Source: a cyanobacterium endosymbiont of Rhopalodia gibberula (GTDB lineage Bacteria > Cyanobacteriota > Cyanobacteriia > Cyanobacteriales > Microcystaceae). From it: a stretch of DNA of 64,000 bases. Location of the stretch: NCBI RefSeq assembly GCF_003574135.1, contig NZ_AP018341.1, positions 992,001 through 1,056,000 of the forward strand. Reading direction: 5' to 3'. The position numbers and the translations under genes are program-made. Under the pieces are notes generated by a model. That model did not search any database, was not told the DNA's origin, and saw only the letters and a list, made by a program, of their open reading frames with translations. Shown one piece after another: positions 1 through 10,267 of this stretch (position 1 is its first letter; each line of letters starts with the position of its first letter).

Positions 1-449
1 TCTCACTGCACTAAGATTAAAGGTTTCAACTTCTCATCATTATCTACCAAATATACCAACTTTATTTTCCAGTGATTATAAGCGACTTCACGTTCTTTTT
101 ACTCGATACACTCATCACATTGTAAATATTAGGATGGATTTTTTCCATATCATTCGGAACCTTAAGTAACCCACATATGAAATAACTTTGTTTTAAAATC
201 TCATGTTTAGCTAACAAACAAACTTATCCCAGCATTAATAACAGCTAATTTTTGGCTAGGGTACTTTAAATTCCAATAGTTGACAGAAAGAATGATCTTC
301 AATAAAATTGTCAGACTCTTCATTAATATTCCGTCTTAACCCAGACCTACAGTCTACTGAAGTTAAACACTATTGCTAAATCATTCAAAACTTGTTACTC
401 TGACTTGCAGTAGTTGACGATGTACATTTTTTCTAAATTGCTACTCACC
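1..449. other. Left-end intergenic, nothing recognised
   Basis: AT-rich sequence with no open frame of useful length and no recognisable homology. It must hold the promoter of the small hli gene that follows. An in-frame ATG at 420 could extend that gene by ten codons. Confidence 0.4.
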
Positions 450-602
450 ATGACTAATTCTAGTCAATATGAAAAAAGATTTGGTTTCACCGCCTACGCT
501 GAAACTTTGAATGTCCGTCTAGCGATGATTGGTTTTATTGCTGTCTTGATCACTGAGTTAGTGACCGGATAGGGAGTTCTCCATTTCTGGGATCTGCTTT
601 AA
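450..602 (+). pseudogene. hli: High-light-inducible protein (Hlip/SCP) cut by an amber codon
   Basis: Hlips are one-helix thylakoid proteins that bind chlorophyll and carotenoid and protect photosystem assembly. The frame from ATG 450 gives 40 residues ending ITELVTG. It contains the full chlorophyll-binding signature AETLNVRLAMIGF, with Glu, Asn, Arg and Gly all present. A TAG at 570-572 stops it. Reading through the TAG gives GVLHFWDLL and a TAA at 600-602, which matches the usual Hlip tail where a Gln (CAG) normally sits, so a single C-to-T change explains the truncation. The transmembrane helix survives, so a shortened product could still insert. An alternative in-frame ATG lies at 420. 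A strong terminator follows. This gene is too short for most ORF callers. Confidence 0.8.
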
Positions 603-650
603 ACCCGTAGTTTGGGTAATATAATCACCTTTGTTAATTTCGCTGTCTGA

Positions 651-680
651 CTGGGTTCTCCTCAGACAACCCAGTTTTTT
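651..680 (+). terminator. Intrinsic terminator of hli
   Basis: The stem CTGGGTT (651-657) pairs with AACCCAG (668-674) and is followed directly by six T. A competing stem GTCTGA/TCAGAC overlaps it. It separates hli from the convergent sigma-factor gene. Confidence 0.8.
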
Positions 681-695
681 AAGTGATTAACTGTA

Positions 696-1835
696 CTAAC
701 GGACATATTCTTTGAGAATACTATTGCGATTGGGATGTCGCAATTTCCGTAGAGCCTTAGCTTCGATTTGACGAATTCGCTCACGAGTGACATTGAAAAT
801 TTGTCCAATTTCCTCTAGGGTTTTCATGCGTCCGTCATCTAAACCATAACGTAAGCGGAGAACATCCCGTTCTCGTGGACTTAAAGTATCCAGAACATTT
901 TCTAAATCTTCCCGCAGTAGATTTTTAGAGACTTCATCTTCTGGATTTTCTCCATCAGCTTCAATAAAATCCCCCAGACGGGAGTCCTCTTCCTTACCAA
1001 TAGGAGTTTCTAGTGAGATAGGTAATTGGGCTGATTTAGCAATAAAACGAAGCTTCTCGATGGTCATTTCCATACGTGTGGCAATCTCTTCTTCAGTGGG
1101 TTTACGGCGCATTTCTTGGGAAAGAATCTTAGTGGTTTTCTTTATTCTAGAAATGGTTTCGTAAAGATGAACTGGAAGGCGAATGGTGCGCGATTGATCG
1201 GCAATCGCTCTAGTAATAGCTTGACGAATCCACCAAGTAGCATAGGTCGAGAATTTATAACCCTTTTCGTGGTCAAATTTTTCGGCTGCCCGAATTAAGC
1301 CCAGAGATCCTTCTTGAATCAAATCCTGGAAAGATAGCCCCCGATTCATATATTTTTTAGCAATAGAAACTACCAGACGTAGGTTAGAATGAACCATTTT
1401 GTCCTTAGCTCTACGCCCTAAAAAGAGACGGCGTTGGAAAGCATGCCAATCAACATTGACGGCTTCTGCCCATTCCTTCTCAGTGGGGAAGCGTCCCATG
1501 TGTTCACTAAGTTGTTCTCGAATTCGTTCCAATTCAAGAAGATCAGCAATTTTACGAGCCAATTCAATTTCTTCTTCAGCACGCAAGAGTCGAATACGAC
1601 CAATTTCTTGAAGATAAACCCGAATTGAATCCTCTGTGTAAGGCTTTTTCTTACTTTGATCGCGACGGCGAGAAGCACTCAGTTTTCGGGTTTTTTTCCC
1701 TTCTGGTTCAGTTAGTCCCTCATCGAGTACCACATCATCAGCCGATGCTTGTATGGCTTCATCATCATCGGGGATGAAGAATCCCACATCAATCTGAGGT
1801 TCAGTAAGGGTTAATAGCTCATTAGCCTGCGTCAT
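696..1835 (-). CDS. sigA: RNA polymerase primary sigma factor SigA (RpoD)
   Basis: This group 1 sigma-70 factor directs RNA polymerase to housekeeping promoters. It is 379 aa from the ATG at 1835. That start follows the purine-rich GAGGAAAA and gives the usual cyanobacterial MTQANELL N-terminus; the open frame extends upstream to a GTG at 1865. Region 1.2 ([11 protein letters not shown]) follows a basic linker near residue 65. Core-binding and -10 regions 2.1-2.4 are intact, including [17 protein letters not shown] and IRLPVH. Region 4.2 ends the protein with the helix-turn-helix [15 protein letters not shown]. Its length is typical of cyanobacterial SigA. It is monocistronic. Group 2 sigma factors are similar, but the complete region 1.2 and close fit to SigA favour the primary factor. 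Confidence 0.93.
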   Translation of the reverse strand: MTQANELLTLTEPQIDVGFFIPDDDEAIQASADDVVLDEGLTEPEGKKTRKLSASRRRDQSKKKPYTEDSIRVYLQEIGRIRLLRAEEEIELARKIADLLELERIREQLSEHMGRFPTEKEWAEAVNVDWHAFQRRLFLGRRAKDKMVHSNLRLVVSIAKKYMNRGLSFQDLIQEGSLGLIRAAEKFDHEKGYKFSTYATWWIRQAITRAIADQSRTIRLPVHLYETISRIKKTTKILSQEMRRKPTEEEIATRMEMTIEKLRFIAKSAQLPISLETPIGKEEDSRLGDFIEADGENPEDEVSKNLLREDLENVLDTLSPRERDVLRLRYGLDDGRMKTLEEIGQIFNVTRERIRQIEAKALRKLRHPNRNSILKEYVR

Positions 1836-2855
1836 GCCGTTTTCCTCTTGCTCCTTGAAGTGCACAACTAGAAGATAGGGTGTGATAGTAGAGTTTATGA
1901 ATTCAACTTCCCTAAAGTAGACTTACCTGGGAGTGATTCGTAAGGTTTCTTGGGAAAAAGCAGTTAGAACTGGCCTGCTTGGGGTTGACTATCATAAGAA
2001 CTATGAGTCTGAAGCTACCAGTTTGGAAAGTTCCCAAGAACAAAGTCGGGGGTCAAAAAAATTCAAGACCTCTCCGATTGTAGCCTCGATTACAAAAAAT
2101 CGGGTAAGGTTTTTGTTTTAATTGCACAAGATCATTTAAGATTTCAGATAGTGTTAGGAACACTGGATAAGAAATAACTAGACATTTAGATTTAATCAAG
2201 TGAAGACATGGCTAATGAAAGTCATTAACAAACATATCTCGAGTGAATTGCGTTGATAACAACGCTTATCTTCAAATATACTTACCTAACTAGTCTTAGA
2301 AAGACTGGAGAATGGACCCAAGTCTTACTCGAGCTCAGGGAGGCTCTGGCTTAGGTATCCTTAGCAGTCTTAATTTTCAAAGCTAGGCAAGGCTCCTCAA
2401 CACTTGTTAAATCTTCAGTCATCATTTTGAATTTCCCATCAAAGACCGAGGACATTCATCCCCGATAAACAAAAATGTTTATTGACAGAAAAAGAGTACG
2501 TTTGTCCTTGAAAAAGAAAAATTTTGTGCCCTTGCTATTCATACGTTAGCAAAGTTTCTTCTGTGCCGATCACTTAAGCATCAAGAAAATCGAACTAATG
2601 TGAAAGTTTGATGACCTAGACTTTTATATCAATCGCTGCACTTACTCCAAAGTTGCCTTAGTAATAATCCCGTTATAATCGTTGAACTCTGCATTTGACT
2701 ATGACTTTCACCATACTTCCCTAAAGAGAAGTTAATAAACATAGTGGTCAAAAAAAGCCTTTAATGTTGGTAATACTGGTCTACCTTTTTCCGTTGCTTG
2801 TCCGACTTAGTGTAAAAAGTCTCAGTTAAGAGCGTTAGAGAGGTAGCGGCTAATA
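1836..2855. other. 1-kb intergenic with a possible histidine-kinase remnant
   Basis: No intact gene is visible. On the plus strand near 2312-2365 the translation DPSLTRAQGGSGLG resembles the G2 box that ends histidine-kinase ATPase domains, but the flanks do not align, so this is weak. The part next to 1835 should contain the sigA promoter. Confidence 0.3.
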
Positions 2856-3311
2856 TCAAAAAGCAGGTAAAGCCAACACTGAAATACCGACTCCCCAAGC
2901 CAAGCCGACAAAAACCTGAAAGGGTGTGTGGCCCAACAGTTCTTTCAACCGCTCTTGATTGAGATGGTGCCCATCTTGAAAAAATTCATCTAGGAGTTGA
3001 TTGAGAATCTTTGCTTGGGCTCCTGCGGCTTGACGAACGCCGGCCGCATCATACATCACGATTACCGCAAATAAAGAAGCAATGGCAAATTCTGGACTAT
3101 TCCAGCCGACAGTTAATCCTACGCCAGTAGCTAATGATCCTACTAGAGCAGAATGAGAGCTAGGCATTCCTCCAGTAGTGACGAGATAGCGTAGATCCAC
3201 TTTACCGTTACGAAATAGCTCAATAATTGTTTTTAATCCTTGAGCCGAAAAACAAGCCAGCAAAGACGCCAAAAGAATTGGATTGTGGAAAATCGTCTCA
3301 AAATCGTGCAT
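2856..3311 (-). CDS. Divergent PAP2-family (YuiD/DUF212) membrane protein
   Basis: A 151-aa small membrane protein related to acid phosphatase/vanadium haloperoxidase proteins. The motif GGMPSSHSALVGSLATG near residues 47-63 carries the conserved SSHSA core. The start MHDFETIFHNPILLASLLAC leads into the first of about four hydrophobic segments. Full length for the family. The start lies 20 bp from the end of crtE on the same strand, so it is probably the second gene of a crtE operon. Family members are presumed lipid- or isoprenyl-phosphate phosphatases, so pairing with a prenyl-diphosphate synthase is suggestive, but the substrate is unknown. Confidence 0.85.
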   Translation of the reverse strand: MHDFETIFHNPILLASLLACFSAQGLKTIIELFRNGKVDLRYLVTTGGMPSSHSALVGSLATGVGLTVGWNSPEFAIASLFAVIVMYDAAGVRQAAGAQAKILNQLLDEFFQDGHHLNQERLKELLGHTPFQVFVGLAWGVGISVLALPAF

Positions 3312-3331
3312 GGTTAATTTTTTAAGAGCAT

Positions 3332-4261
3332 TTAATTTTTACGGGTGACGATAAAGTTGGCGATCGCCCTTAAGGGGTCAGCCTTAGCTCCGTAGGGTAT
3401 TAACTCGGTAATCGCTCCACTTACTAAGTTTTGGGCCTGTCTTTTTGATTCCTCAAGGCCCCAAAGGCTTGGATAAGTAACTTTTTGGTCTCGCAGATCT
3501 TTCCCAGATGTTTTACCTAATTCTTCTTTGGTGGAGGTGACATCTAAAATATCATCAACAATTTGAAATGCTAAACCAATATTTTGAGCATATTGAGATA
3601 ATCGTTGCACTTCTTCTTCTGAAGCCCCGGCTAAAATAGCCCCTGACACTACTGATGTTTCTAATAAAGCTCCGGTCTTATGAGTATGAATGAACTTTAA
3701 AGTATCAACGCTAATATTATCTTGCCCTTCTGATTCTAAATCCAATACTTGACCGCCGACTAATCCGGCCGCGCCTACTGTGCGACCTAAGCGAGCAAGA
3801 ACAGTAATTAAATTGTGGGGAGCAACGTTACGCGTTTGGGTAGCTGCATATTCAAACGCATAGGCTAGTAAACCATCTCCAGCCAAAATTGCAATGTCTT
3901 CCCCATAAACCTTATGATTTGTTAATTTTCCTCGACGATAGTCGTCATTATCCATTGCCGGGAGATCATCATGAATTAAAGACATGGTGTGAATCATTTC
4001 TAAGGCACAGGCAGTAGGCAATGCTATTTCGTTGGTGCCACCCATCAACTCGCAAGTAGTTAAGCAAAGAATTGGGCGCAGTCGCTTTCCTCCGGCTAGT
4101 AGCGAGTAGCGCATTGCTTCATAAATTTTTTTGGGACAAGTAATGGAAAGAGAACTATCTAATGCTGCTTCAACGAGTTGTTGTTTTTCGTTAAGATAGG
4201 ACGCAAGGTCGAAATGTAATACTTCTCGTTGCGCCACAAGGTTTTCGCCTGTTGTGACCAT
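3332..4261 (-). CDS. crtE: Geranylgeranyl diphosphate synthase
   Basis: Trans-polyprenyl synthase that condenses isopentenyl diphosphate with allylic diphosphates to GGPP (C20), the precursor of carotenoids, phytol and quinone tails. I chose ATG 4261 (309 aa), which gives MVTTGENL as in relatives; the open frame runs up to a TTG at 4285. The first aspartate-rich motif DDLPAMDND and the second DDILD, both binding Mg-diphosphate, are intact, as is GGKRLRP near the N-terminus. A HIP1 site (GCGATCGC) lies in the 3' end. With ispE, crtB and crtP elsewhere in the window it shows that the early carotenoid route is kept. Confidence 0.93.
   Translation of the reverse strand: MVTTGENLVAQREVLHFDLASYLNEKQQLVEAALDSSLSITCPKKIYEAMRYSLLAGGKRLRPILCLTTCELMGGTNEIALPTACALEMIHTMSLIHDDLPAMDNDDYRRGKLTNHKVYGEDIAILAGDGLLAYAFEYAATQTRNVAPHNLITVLARLGRTVGAAGLVGGQVLDLESEGQDNISVDTLKFIHTHKTGALLETSVVSGAILAGASEEEVQRLSQYAQNIGLAFQIVDDILDVTSTKEELGKTSGKDLRDQKVTYPSLWGLEESKRQAQNLVSGAITELIPYGAKADPLRAIANFIVTRKN
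3360..3367. repeat. HIP1 octamer GCGATCGC in crtE
   Basis: Highly iterated palindrome typical of many cyanobacteria. It contains CGATCG, the site methylated by M.Ssp6803I-type enzymes such as the one encoded at 36757-38055. Confidence 0.8.
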
Positions 4262-4949
4262 GTCTAAATGCCTTGAACCAAGCAACTTTTTTGATATTAT
4301 CTTTATTCAGTTTACACTGAGATCTTCTTACTCGACTTTAAGCAGCCATTTTTAACTCTCCTAGTCACAATGTTCTCATAGTTTATCTTATGCTTGAAAG
4401 ACGTGTGATAAACAGCATTTGTCTTTAGATGAAGTGAAAATTTGTTACTATATTTTTGATGGTGAAGCATGTAAAATATTCTCTGGCGTTTCTCAATATG
4501 AGGTTTTTGGGAATTCTGTACTCGGAACAGCTATAGTAAACTCTCTCTAAGAGGTTTTCCTTAACGTACAAAGCCTGCCCACAAGCATCTGTTTGCAGTT
4601 TGTTGACTGCAAACAGATACTTGTGGAGGAAAATTTGAAAGATATTTTTAATAGATAAAATCTAAAAACCATAAAAACCTGATAAAGCAGGAGTCCCACA
4701 TGGAAATTACTTTTCGATCAAAGGGAGAATTTCTCGGTATTGAATGTTGCGTGTGTACTCAATAAATATTTTTGTGAGGGATATCCAAGGCAGTTAATTA
4801 ACCACTGCGGTGATGGTAAGCTTATGTATTGGTTAAATGTTAGGCTATCGGCGGTCTGAAATTAACTTAATGGAAAGGACTCCAGAAAATGTAAAGATAA
4901 TGATATAGTCGGTAATAGTCAATGCATATTACAATGTGTACTCGAAATA
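4262..4949. other. Intergenic upstream of crtE
   Basis: No intact gene. It holds the crtE promoter side and the long inverted repeat listed separately at 4579-4626. A weak frame begins MEITFRSKGEFLG near 4700 and stops within 25 codons. Confidence 0.4.
4579..4626. repeat. 21-nt-arm inverted repeat
   Basis: The left arm at 4579-4599 and the right arm at 4606-4626 pair over 20 of 21 positions (one C/A mismatch) around a six-base loop TTGTTG. There is no T-run on either side, so it is not a standard terminator. GC content is higher than in the surrounding DNA. Confidence 0.85.
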
Positions 4950-5334
4950 GAGCTTGCTAATGTTATGGAACTGACTGCTAATCTAACGCGTTCGTTTTAG
5001 AGTCTGTCGTTTGTTGAAGTTGTCATTAATAATCAAGCTCAATGTCTAACTTATATCAGTAAGTTGAAGACCGAGAAGTTATTTACTTAAAAATATTTAA
5101 TATAATATCCAATTAGCTTAAATTTAGCAATAATTTTTGGGGGAAGGAGTTAAATACTACCAAATTTTATGTCAAACGAGTTACGCTAGAGATATCAAGG
5201 GCATTAGCATTAATGAGGAGGAAAAGCTTGGTACCATGATTAACATGCCAAAAGTTTGTTCTAAACTGAGCCAATTTCTTTCCTTAGTTAGAGCAACTAG
5301 CTCAGTCAATCCATTGATAACAGTTACCATTTAG
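4950..5334 (+). pseudogene. Decayed protein gene, unrecognised
   Basis: The plus strand carries two stretches with protein-like composition in different frames. At 4950-5090 the reading starts ELANVMELTANLTRS, has one in-frame TAG, continues FVEVVINNQAQCLTYISKL and ends in TAA. At 5137-5334 about 65 codons read through GVKYYQILCQTSYARDIKGI and MPKVCSKLSQFLSLV to a TAG. The frame change and stops suggest one dead gene of perhaps 130 codons or more. I do not recognise the family. It could instead be chance open frame. Confidence 0.35.
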
Positions 5335-5606
5335 GGGTTAGTCGAGTAGATAGATATGTTCAGTAATAATTCGTTTGGTGTTTGGGCTGTATTTTGATTT
5401 AAAGAGGATTTAGTAATGATGAATAGTTTAAGCAATCTTTAAGAGTGCTTGTGTTACTAGTCGTTAATGCTTCAAATACCAAATTGTCGGCCACGCCGCA
5501 AGGACTCCCATCAGTTTTTTTCCCAGTAAAAAGCTTTGGGGAGTGGGAGGGTTGGTTTAAGTTATCCAGTGTTGAGGTTAAATTCTCCTATAAACGGATT
5601 AATTGA
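5335..5606. other. Intergenic, weak coding-like remnant
   Basis: A plus-strand reading between about 5440 and 5600 is protein-like (NASNTKLSATPQGLPSVFF) but has no start and no family I recognise. Confidence 0.25.
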
Positions 5607-5789
5607 TTACTTGGGAACTCCTTCACTTGAAATAAAGACTGTCTTCTTAGGAAACAAAGCGATTTCTTCAGTCCCAATAATTTGGGGGATAGAGTTTTCT
5701 TGTTGATTGTTCAGCACGGTGACACTTTCTGTCTTTATCCTTTCAATTGGAGGGTTGTCTATTTCTAAGGAGGATAAGGACAATTGCAT
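5607..5789 (-). CDS. Possible small protein, 60 aa
   Basis: An ATG-started frame without membrane segments or known domain. It begins MQLSLSSLEIDNPP and ends FPKKTVFISSEGVPK. The composition is balanced rather than Lys/Ile/Phe-rich like chance frames in this AT-rich DNA, which is the only reason to list it. No Shine-Dalgarno sequence is visible. It may be a real small cyanobacterial protein, a fragment or noise. Confidence 0.3.
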   Translation of the reverse strand: MQLSLSSLEIDNPPIERIKTESVTVLNNQQENSIPQIIGTEEIALFPKKTVFISSEGVPK

Positions 5790-6452
5790 GATATAGAATG
5801 GAGTAGATATACCTTATAAACGATTATCAGACAAGATATAAAAGGAGCAGTTTAGCGAACATTAAGTAACAGTTGATAATTAGCCTAAAGGTTTTGCAAA
5901 AAATTTGTGTTAGTGTCTAATATTCTCCCAAAAAACTCCGGGGAAAGATTGGAAAACAATTTTTATTTATCTCTAACTTAAAGGTTTGTTTTACAAGCAG
6001 TTAAAACAATGATTAAACTGAGACTAATAATCGCCCTAGGAACATTCTACACTCTCTTACTTCTAAACTTTATTAGTTCATTAATATTTTTTTATAAAAA
6101 AATATGTCCCTTCTAGACCGATTATGATAGATTAATAGCTAATAACCTCCAAAACTCTTGTTATAAAAACATTCTATAACTCCGATAACTTTATCTTGAA
6201 TAATAATTAATTTTTTGGAATACTCGAAACCTTGTCCAGTGCAACTTTCAAATTTTTTTATTACAATTTTGTCATAGCTAGTATAGAACAACTATAAGTG
6301 TTATATTGATTGACCGTAGCAATCCTAAATCATTCGTGAATAATTCGTGAAATTCATGGTTGCTTTTCCTTTGAGATTTTTCTTGCATCTAATTCGGTAA
6401 TTGCTGTATCGATTTGTTTTAATCGTTAATCATCACTAGTTAATAGAATTTT
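5790..6452. other. Intergenic upstream of the TPR gene
   Basis: AT-rich, with no gene or repeat recognised. It should contain the promoter of the TPR-protein gene at 6453. Confidence 0.4.
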
Positions 6453-7688
6453 ATGTTACACTTTTCACAAAAAATTGGTAAGATTTTCCCTTTAATTACT
6501 GTACTAATAACAGTCAAGAACCCTAATATTTGGATCCATTCATTACCGGTATTGGCTCAAGTTCAACAACTTGAGCCCAACCCTTTAGCGACTCTTATTG
6601 AGGATCCTCTTCTTCCTTCAGTTCCCCGTCCTCTCACTCCATTTGAACAGCGTAAACTGAGAGAACAACTAAATACTTTAAATACTGAAGCTCAAACTCA
6701 ATTACATGCGGGTAATCATAATGTAGCCTTCGAAATTTGGTATCGGGAATTGAGATTACGGAGAGTTTTAGGACGTTTAGAGGAGATTAAATCGTTAGGA
6801 AGAGTAGGAGAAATTGCTTGGAATCGGACAAGGACTGAGGATGTCCAAATTATTAACAAACGATTAGTTACTTTACAAGAAGTATCAGAAAAAGAAGATT
6901 CTTTAAGTCCCGCTTTATTAATGGCATTAGCGGATGCTTATAAAAAACTACATGCTCTAGATAATTCCTTAGCAATCTATCAAAAAGTCCTCAAGAATGC
7001 CCGTCAAAATAATAACTTTATTGCTGAAGAAACTGCTATCAAAGAGTTAGGTCAATTGTATTTAGCTAAATTTGACTATCCTAAAGCTGCTCCTATTTAC
7101 GAAGATTTACTTAATCGCGCCAAAACTAGACAGAATATCTTAGAAGAAGGAGCATATTTGCAAATATTAGCTGAGATTTATGAACGATCTTTACAACCAG
7201 AAAATGCAGCTAAAATTAAACAGAAGTTAGTTGAAAACTATCTATCAAGTCAAGAATTAGAGTTAATTCCTTCTCTAAAAACTGCCATAGGGAAAGATTA
7301 CGAAATTTTAGGAAAACCAGAAATTGCAAGTCAAAACTATCAAGAAGCTTACTCATTAGCTTGGTCATTCCAATTATTTGGAGCAGCAGCAGAAGCGTTA
7401 ACACAATTAGGAAAACTTTATCAAAAATATGATCAAAATGACTATGCTTTACAAATTTATAAAAATTTAATTCAAATAGAACAATTATCTTATAACTATT
7501 ATGGATTAATGAGAGTCTATGAGAGAATTGGTCAGATTTACATGGTTAGTCAACAATATGAATTAGCTTTGGAATTTTTTAAAAAAGGATTAATATTGGC
7601 CCAATCTCTTAACTATAAACAAAATGACTTTTTAGCTTATATACGAAAAGCTAATACAAGAATAGAGGGAGGAGAAATTAGAAAATAA
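6453..7688 (+). CDS. Exported tetratricopeptide-repeat protein
   Basis: A 411-aa protein with a hydrophobic N-terminus (FPLITVLITV, then HSLPVLAQV, which looks like a signal-peptidase site near residue 36), so probably periplasmic or membrane anchored. From about residue 150 it consists of helical TPR units, for example LADAYKKLHALDNSLAIYQK, LGQLYLAKFDYPKAAPIYED, LGKLYQKYDQNDYALQIYKN and IGQIYMVSQQYELALEFFKK. Such repeats make protein-protein scaffolds. Single-copy relatives occur across cyanobacteria without assigned function. It is monocistronic with long gaps on both sides. Codons are more AT-rich at the 3' end but the frame is open throughout. Confidence 0.85.
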   Translation: MLHFSQKIGKIFPLITVLITVKNPNIWIHSLPVLAQVQQLEPNPLATLIEDPLLPSVPRPLTPFEQRKLREQLNTLNTEAQTQLHAGNHNVAFEIWYRELRLRRVLGRLEEIKSLGRVGEIAWNRTRTEDVQIINKRLVTLQEVSEKEDSLSPALLMALADAYKKLHALDNSLAIYQKVLKNARQNNNFIAEETAIKELGQLYLAKFDYPKAAPIYEDLLNRAKTRQNILEEGAYLQILAEIYERSLQPENAAKIKQKLVENYLSSQELELIPSLKTAIGKDYEILGKPEIASQNYQEAYSLAWSFQLFGAAAEALTQLGKLYQKYDQNDYALQIYKNLIQIEQLSYNYYGLMRVYERIGQIYMVSQQYELALEFFKKGLILAQSLNYKQNDFLAYIRKANTRIEGGEIRK

Positions 7689-7923
7689 GTTAGTTTTTGA
7701 CCAAAAAGATAGCCCTAATATCTATTGGGAATAGAGATTTCTCGTCTTCAGACATTAAAAATTATTAACTACTTTTTTATCTCATAGATTTTCTAAAATT
7801 TTTTCTATATTTACAGAGTTAAACTAAGAAAAAGAAATTATTTTTTCAAATCTATTATAAGTTTTACTTAGAGATTTGCAATAGGTATGGCTATAGTGAG
7901 TTACCAATAAATCTTGTACTGAA

Positions 7924-8790
7924 TTAAACTATTTTTTCTTTACTATAACGAGATTTAAGATGAATTAATCTATTTTTTAGAATATTAGGATAGGTGATTA
8001 AATAAGTATATTCTTGTAGTAAAAAGTTAACTTTTTCGGGGAAAGTAAGTTGTACTTCAAAACAAGGTGATTTTTTCATTTTATACCAAAGTTTTGAAGG
8101 CAGGTAAACTTCACCAATTTTATAACTTTCTGGTTTAACCTATATAGATTTAGTAAGATCAAAGCTTTTGAATTGTTGTAATAAAAGTGAATCAAAATAT
8201 TTTTGTGAAGGCTGATAATCTATTTTTTTCTATTGTTTTCCTAAAAGTGAACCTCGATAATTTGCTATCTTTTCTAGGTCTAAAACTTGATATCCTTGTT
8301 TAGAAAGCTGATGTAATAAATTGGTTTTGCCAGTTCCTGTTAATCTACAAAGAACATTGTAATTAAACTTTAAGGGTAATACTTCTAACTTTTGTCTTAC
8401 ATGTTGACGATAGGTTTTATAGCCTCCTTCTAATACCTGAACTTGCCAACCAATTTGGCTTGAAATAACGGCTAAACTATTTGATCGTTGACCCCCTCGC
8501 CAACAATAAATTAAAGGAACATAATTTTTATCTTTTTTAAAAAAGCATTTTTTTAAATAATGACTAATATTTTTTTCGATTAGTGAAGCTCATATTTTTC
8601 TAGCTTTAAAAGTTGGAATATGTTATAAACATATTCCAACTTTTACCCTTTCTTGGTTATTAAGAACGGGTAAGTTAATGGCTCCAGGAATATGATCTTC
8701 CATGAACTAATTTTCAGAACGGACATCAATAATTTCACTGCAATTATTTATCTCGTTAATTTGATTAACAAAATGAGGCGCTCTTACCAT
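7924..8790 (-). pseudogene. selU: tRNA 2-selenouridine synthase, decayed
   Basis: SelU/MnmH exchanges sulfur for selenium in the tRNA wobble base 2-thiouridine. Reading the minus strand from ATG 8790 gives MVRAPHFVNQINEINNC, then a rhodanese domain with its active-site loop intact (IYCWRGGQRSNSLAV), the segment VLEGGYKTYRQHV, a P-loop remnant LTGTGKTNLLHQLSK and YRGSLLGKQ. In-frame stops interrupt it after SEN, after VGICL, before ASLIEK, after LLGKQ and in the C-terminal part. The reading frame is otherwise nearly preserved, so inactivation is recent. A perfect 18-bp hairpin at 8607-8645 lies inside the rhodanese domain where family members have no palindrome. Confidence 0.85.
8607..8645. 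repeat. 18-bp perfect hairpin inside dead selU
   Basis: Arms 8607-8624 and 8628-8645 pair perfectly around a 3-nt loop. In the selU frame the right arm encodes the conserved HIPTFK stretch, while the left arm encodes the aberrant VKVGICL followed by a stop. The left arm therefore looks rewritten to match the right one. Confidence 0.85.
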
Positions 8791-9545
8791 AATATAGTTT
8801 GATTTACTATCAATCTATAGAAATTAAATCTGTTATAGATAGTTTTTAATAAAAATTTTCTGTTAAATATTTAAATACTAACACACTTAACTTACTTTAG
8901 TAAAACACCCCAAAAAACTAGCGATTAAAATAAAATTAGTACTCTTTATGACAAAGCCGCTATCAATTTTGTAAACTTTATCTTTTAATACTTAGATTAT
9001 GGCATCATTAAGTCCTTTTTTTAGGTAAATTAAATGGGGGAACGATTGATAATAAATACGAATTACATTAGTTATCTCGACAACACTCATTTAATGTTCA
9101 ATAACACTCATAAGAATTTTCAATATTGATGGTACTAATAGTATATTTTCTTTAACTTACTTTTAATAACTAAGGTTTTTTGTATTTCATTATAAGAGCA
9201 GAAGTTATGGAACTGAGTATCTATTTTTTAGTACCAAGACTATTGTTTGTTATCCGATAAGTTTATAAGCATTTATAACTCTAGGTTTAGCTACCAAATC
9301 ATTTATTTAATAAAATAATAAAATTCTAGTTTCTGAAACGGTTAAGTAACTACCATAACTAAAGTTCAAGGTAGTCTAAGTATTAGAAACATTATTTTCA
9401 CAAAGATCTATGATAGAATAGTAAGTTACTTATATAATTTCACTAAATTATAATAAAAGTTAAGAAAAAATATTTTCTTAGGAAAAACTTTTTTTTATTG
9501 ATTTAATCCTTGATTTAATTAATAAAAAGTCTAGAGATTAAATAA

Positions 9546-9595
9546 ATAATAATAACTTGAATAAAAAAATATTTTTTTATTCAAGTTATTATTAT
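9546..9595. repeat. 50-bp perfect palindrome
   Basis: The centre is between 9570 and 9571. All 25 base pairs match with no loop, in AT-rich sequence built around CTTGAATAAAAAAAT. Confidence 0.85.
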
Positions 9596-10267
9596 AATAA
9601 ATAAACCTATAATTTTTTACTATATTCACTACTATTTTATCAGCAATTTTCTTGAAAAAATATACTATATTAACTATTAGTAATAAATTTTGCTATCAAC
9701 TTTATAAATAATTCCTAAACTAAAAAATACTTGTGTAAATTTTAAAAACTAAAAGTAGTTATAAAATTCTTGATTAAAAAATATTTTTATGTTAGTCTAA
9801 CAGTAGATTATAAAGATAGTTAAAAAATAAACTGTACTTTTCTAAAGCTATTAAAAACTCTACAATCGTTCTCAAAATTATACTTATTAACAAATTATTT
9901 TGACCTTTTTTTTTTAAAAATTATCTCTATAAAAGAGTATATATTCATTAATGGTTAGGAAATTTTCTTATTTAAAATAAGAAGCAATATTAGTATTTTT
10001 TATTACTAAGCTAAATAAAATAATATAAATTATCTATTTTTTGAATTTTAAGTGTAAGGGAAATGCCCGCTAGTGTGAGTCCAGTTATTATTGCTGTGAT
10101 AATTATATTTATTCCTTATTTTAATACTTACAAACTGGGCTAGTGTAATCAGTATTTTTGAGAAGTCACTATATAGTTTTTAATAAAAAAATTTTAAAAT
10201 AAAAATAGTATTTTGATTACTTTAGTTTTAAAGAAATAAATAATGGTAAATATTTTATAAACTCTAC

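Noticed and set aside
4579-4626. CRISPR repeat or terminator
   Set aside because: Single copy with no spacer array and no T-run.
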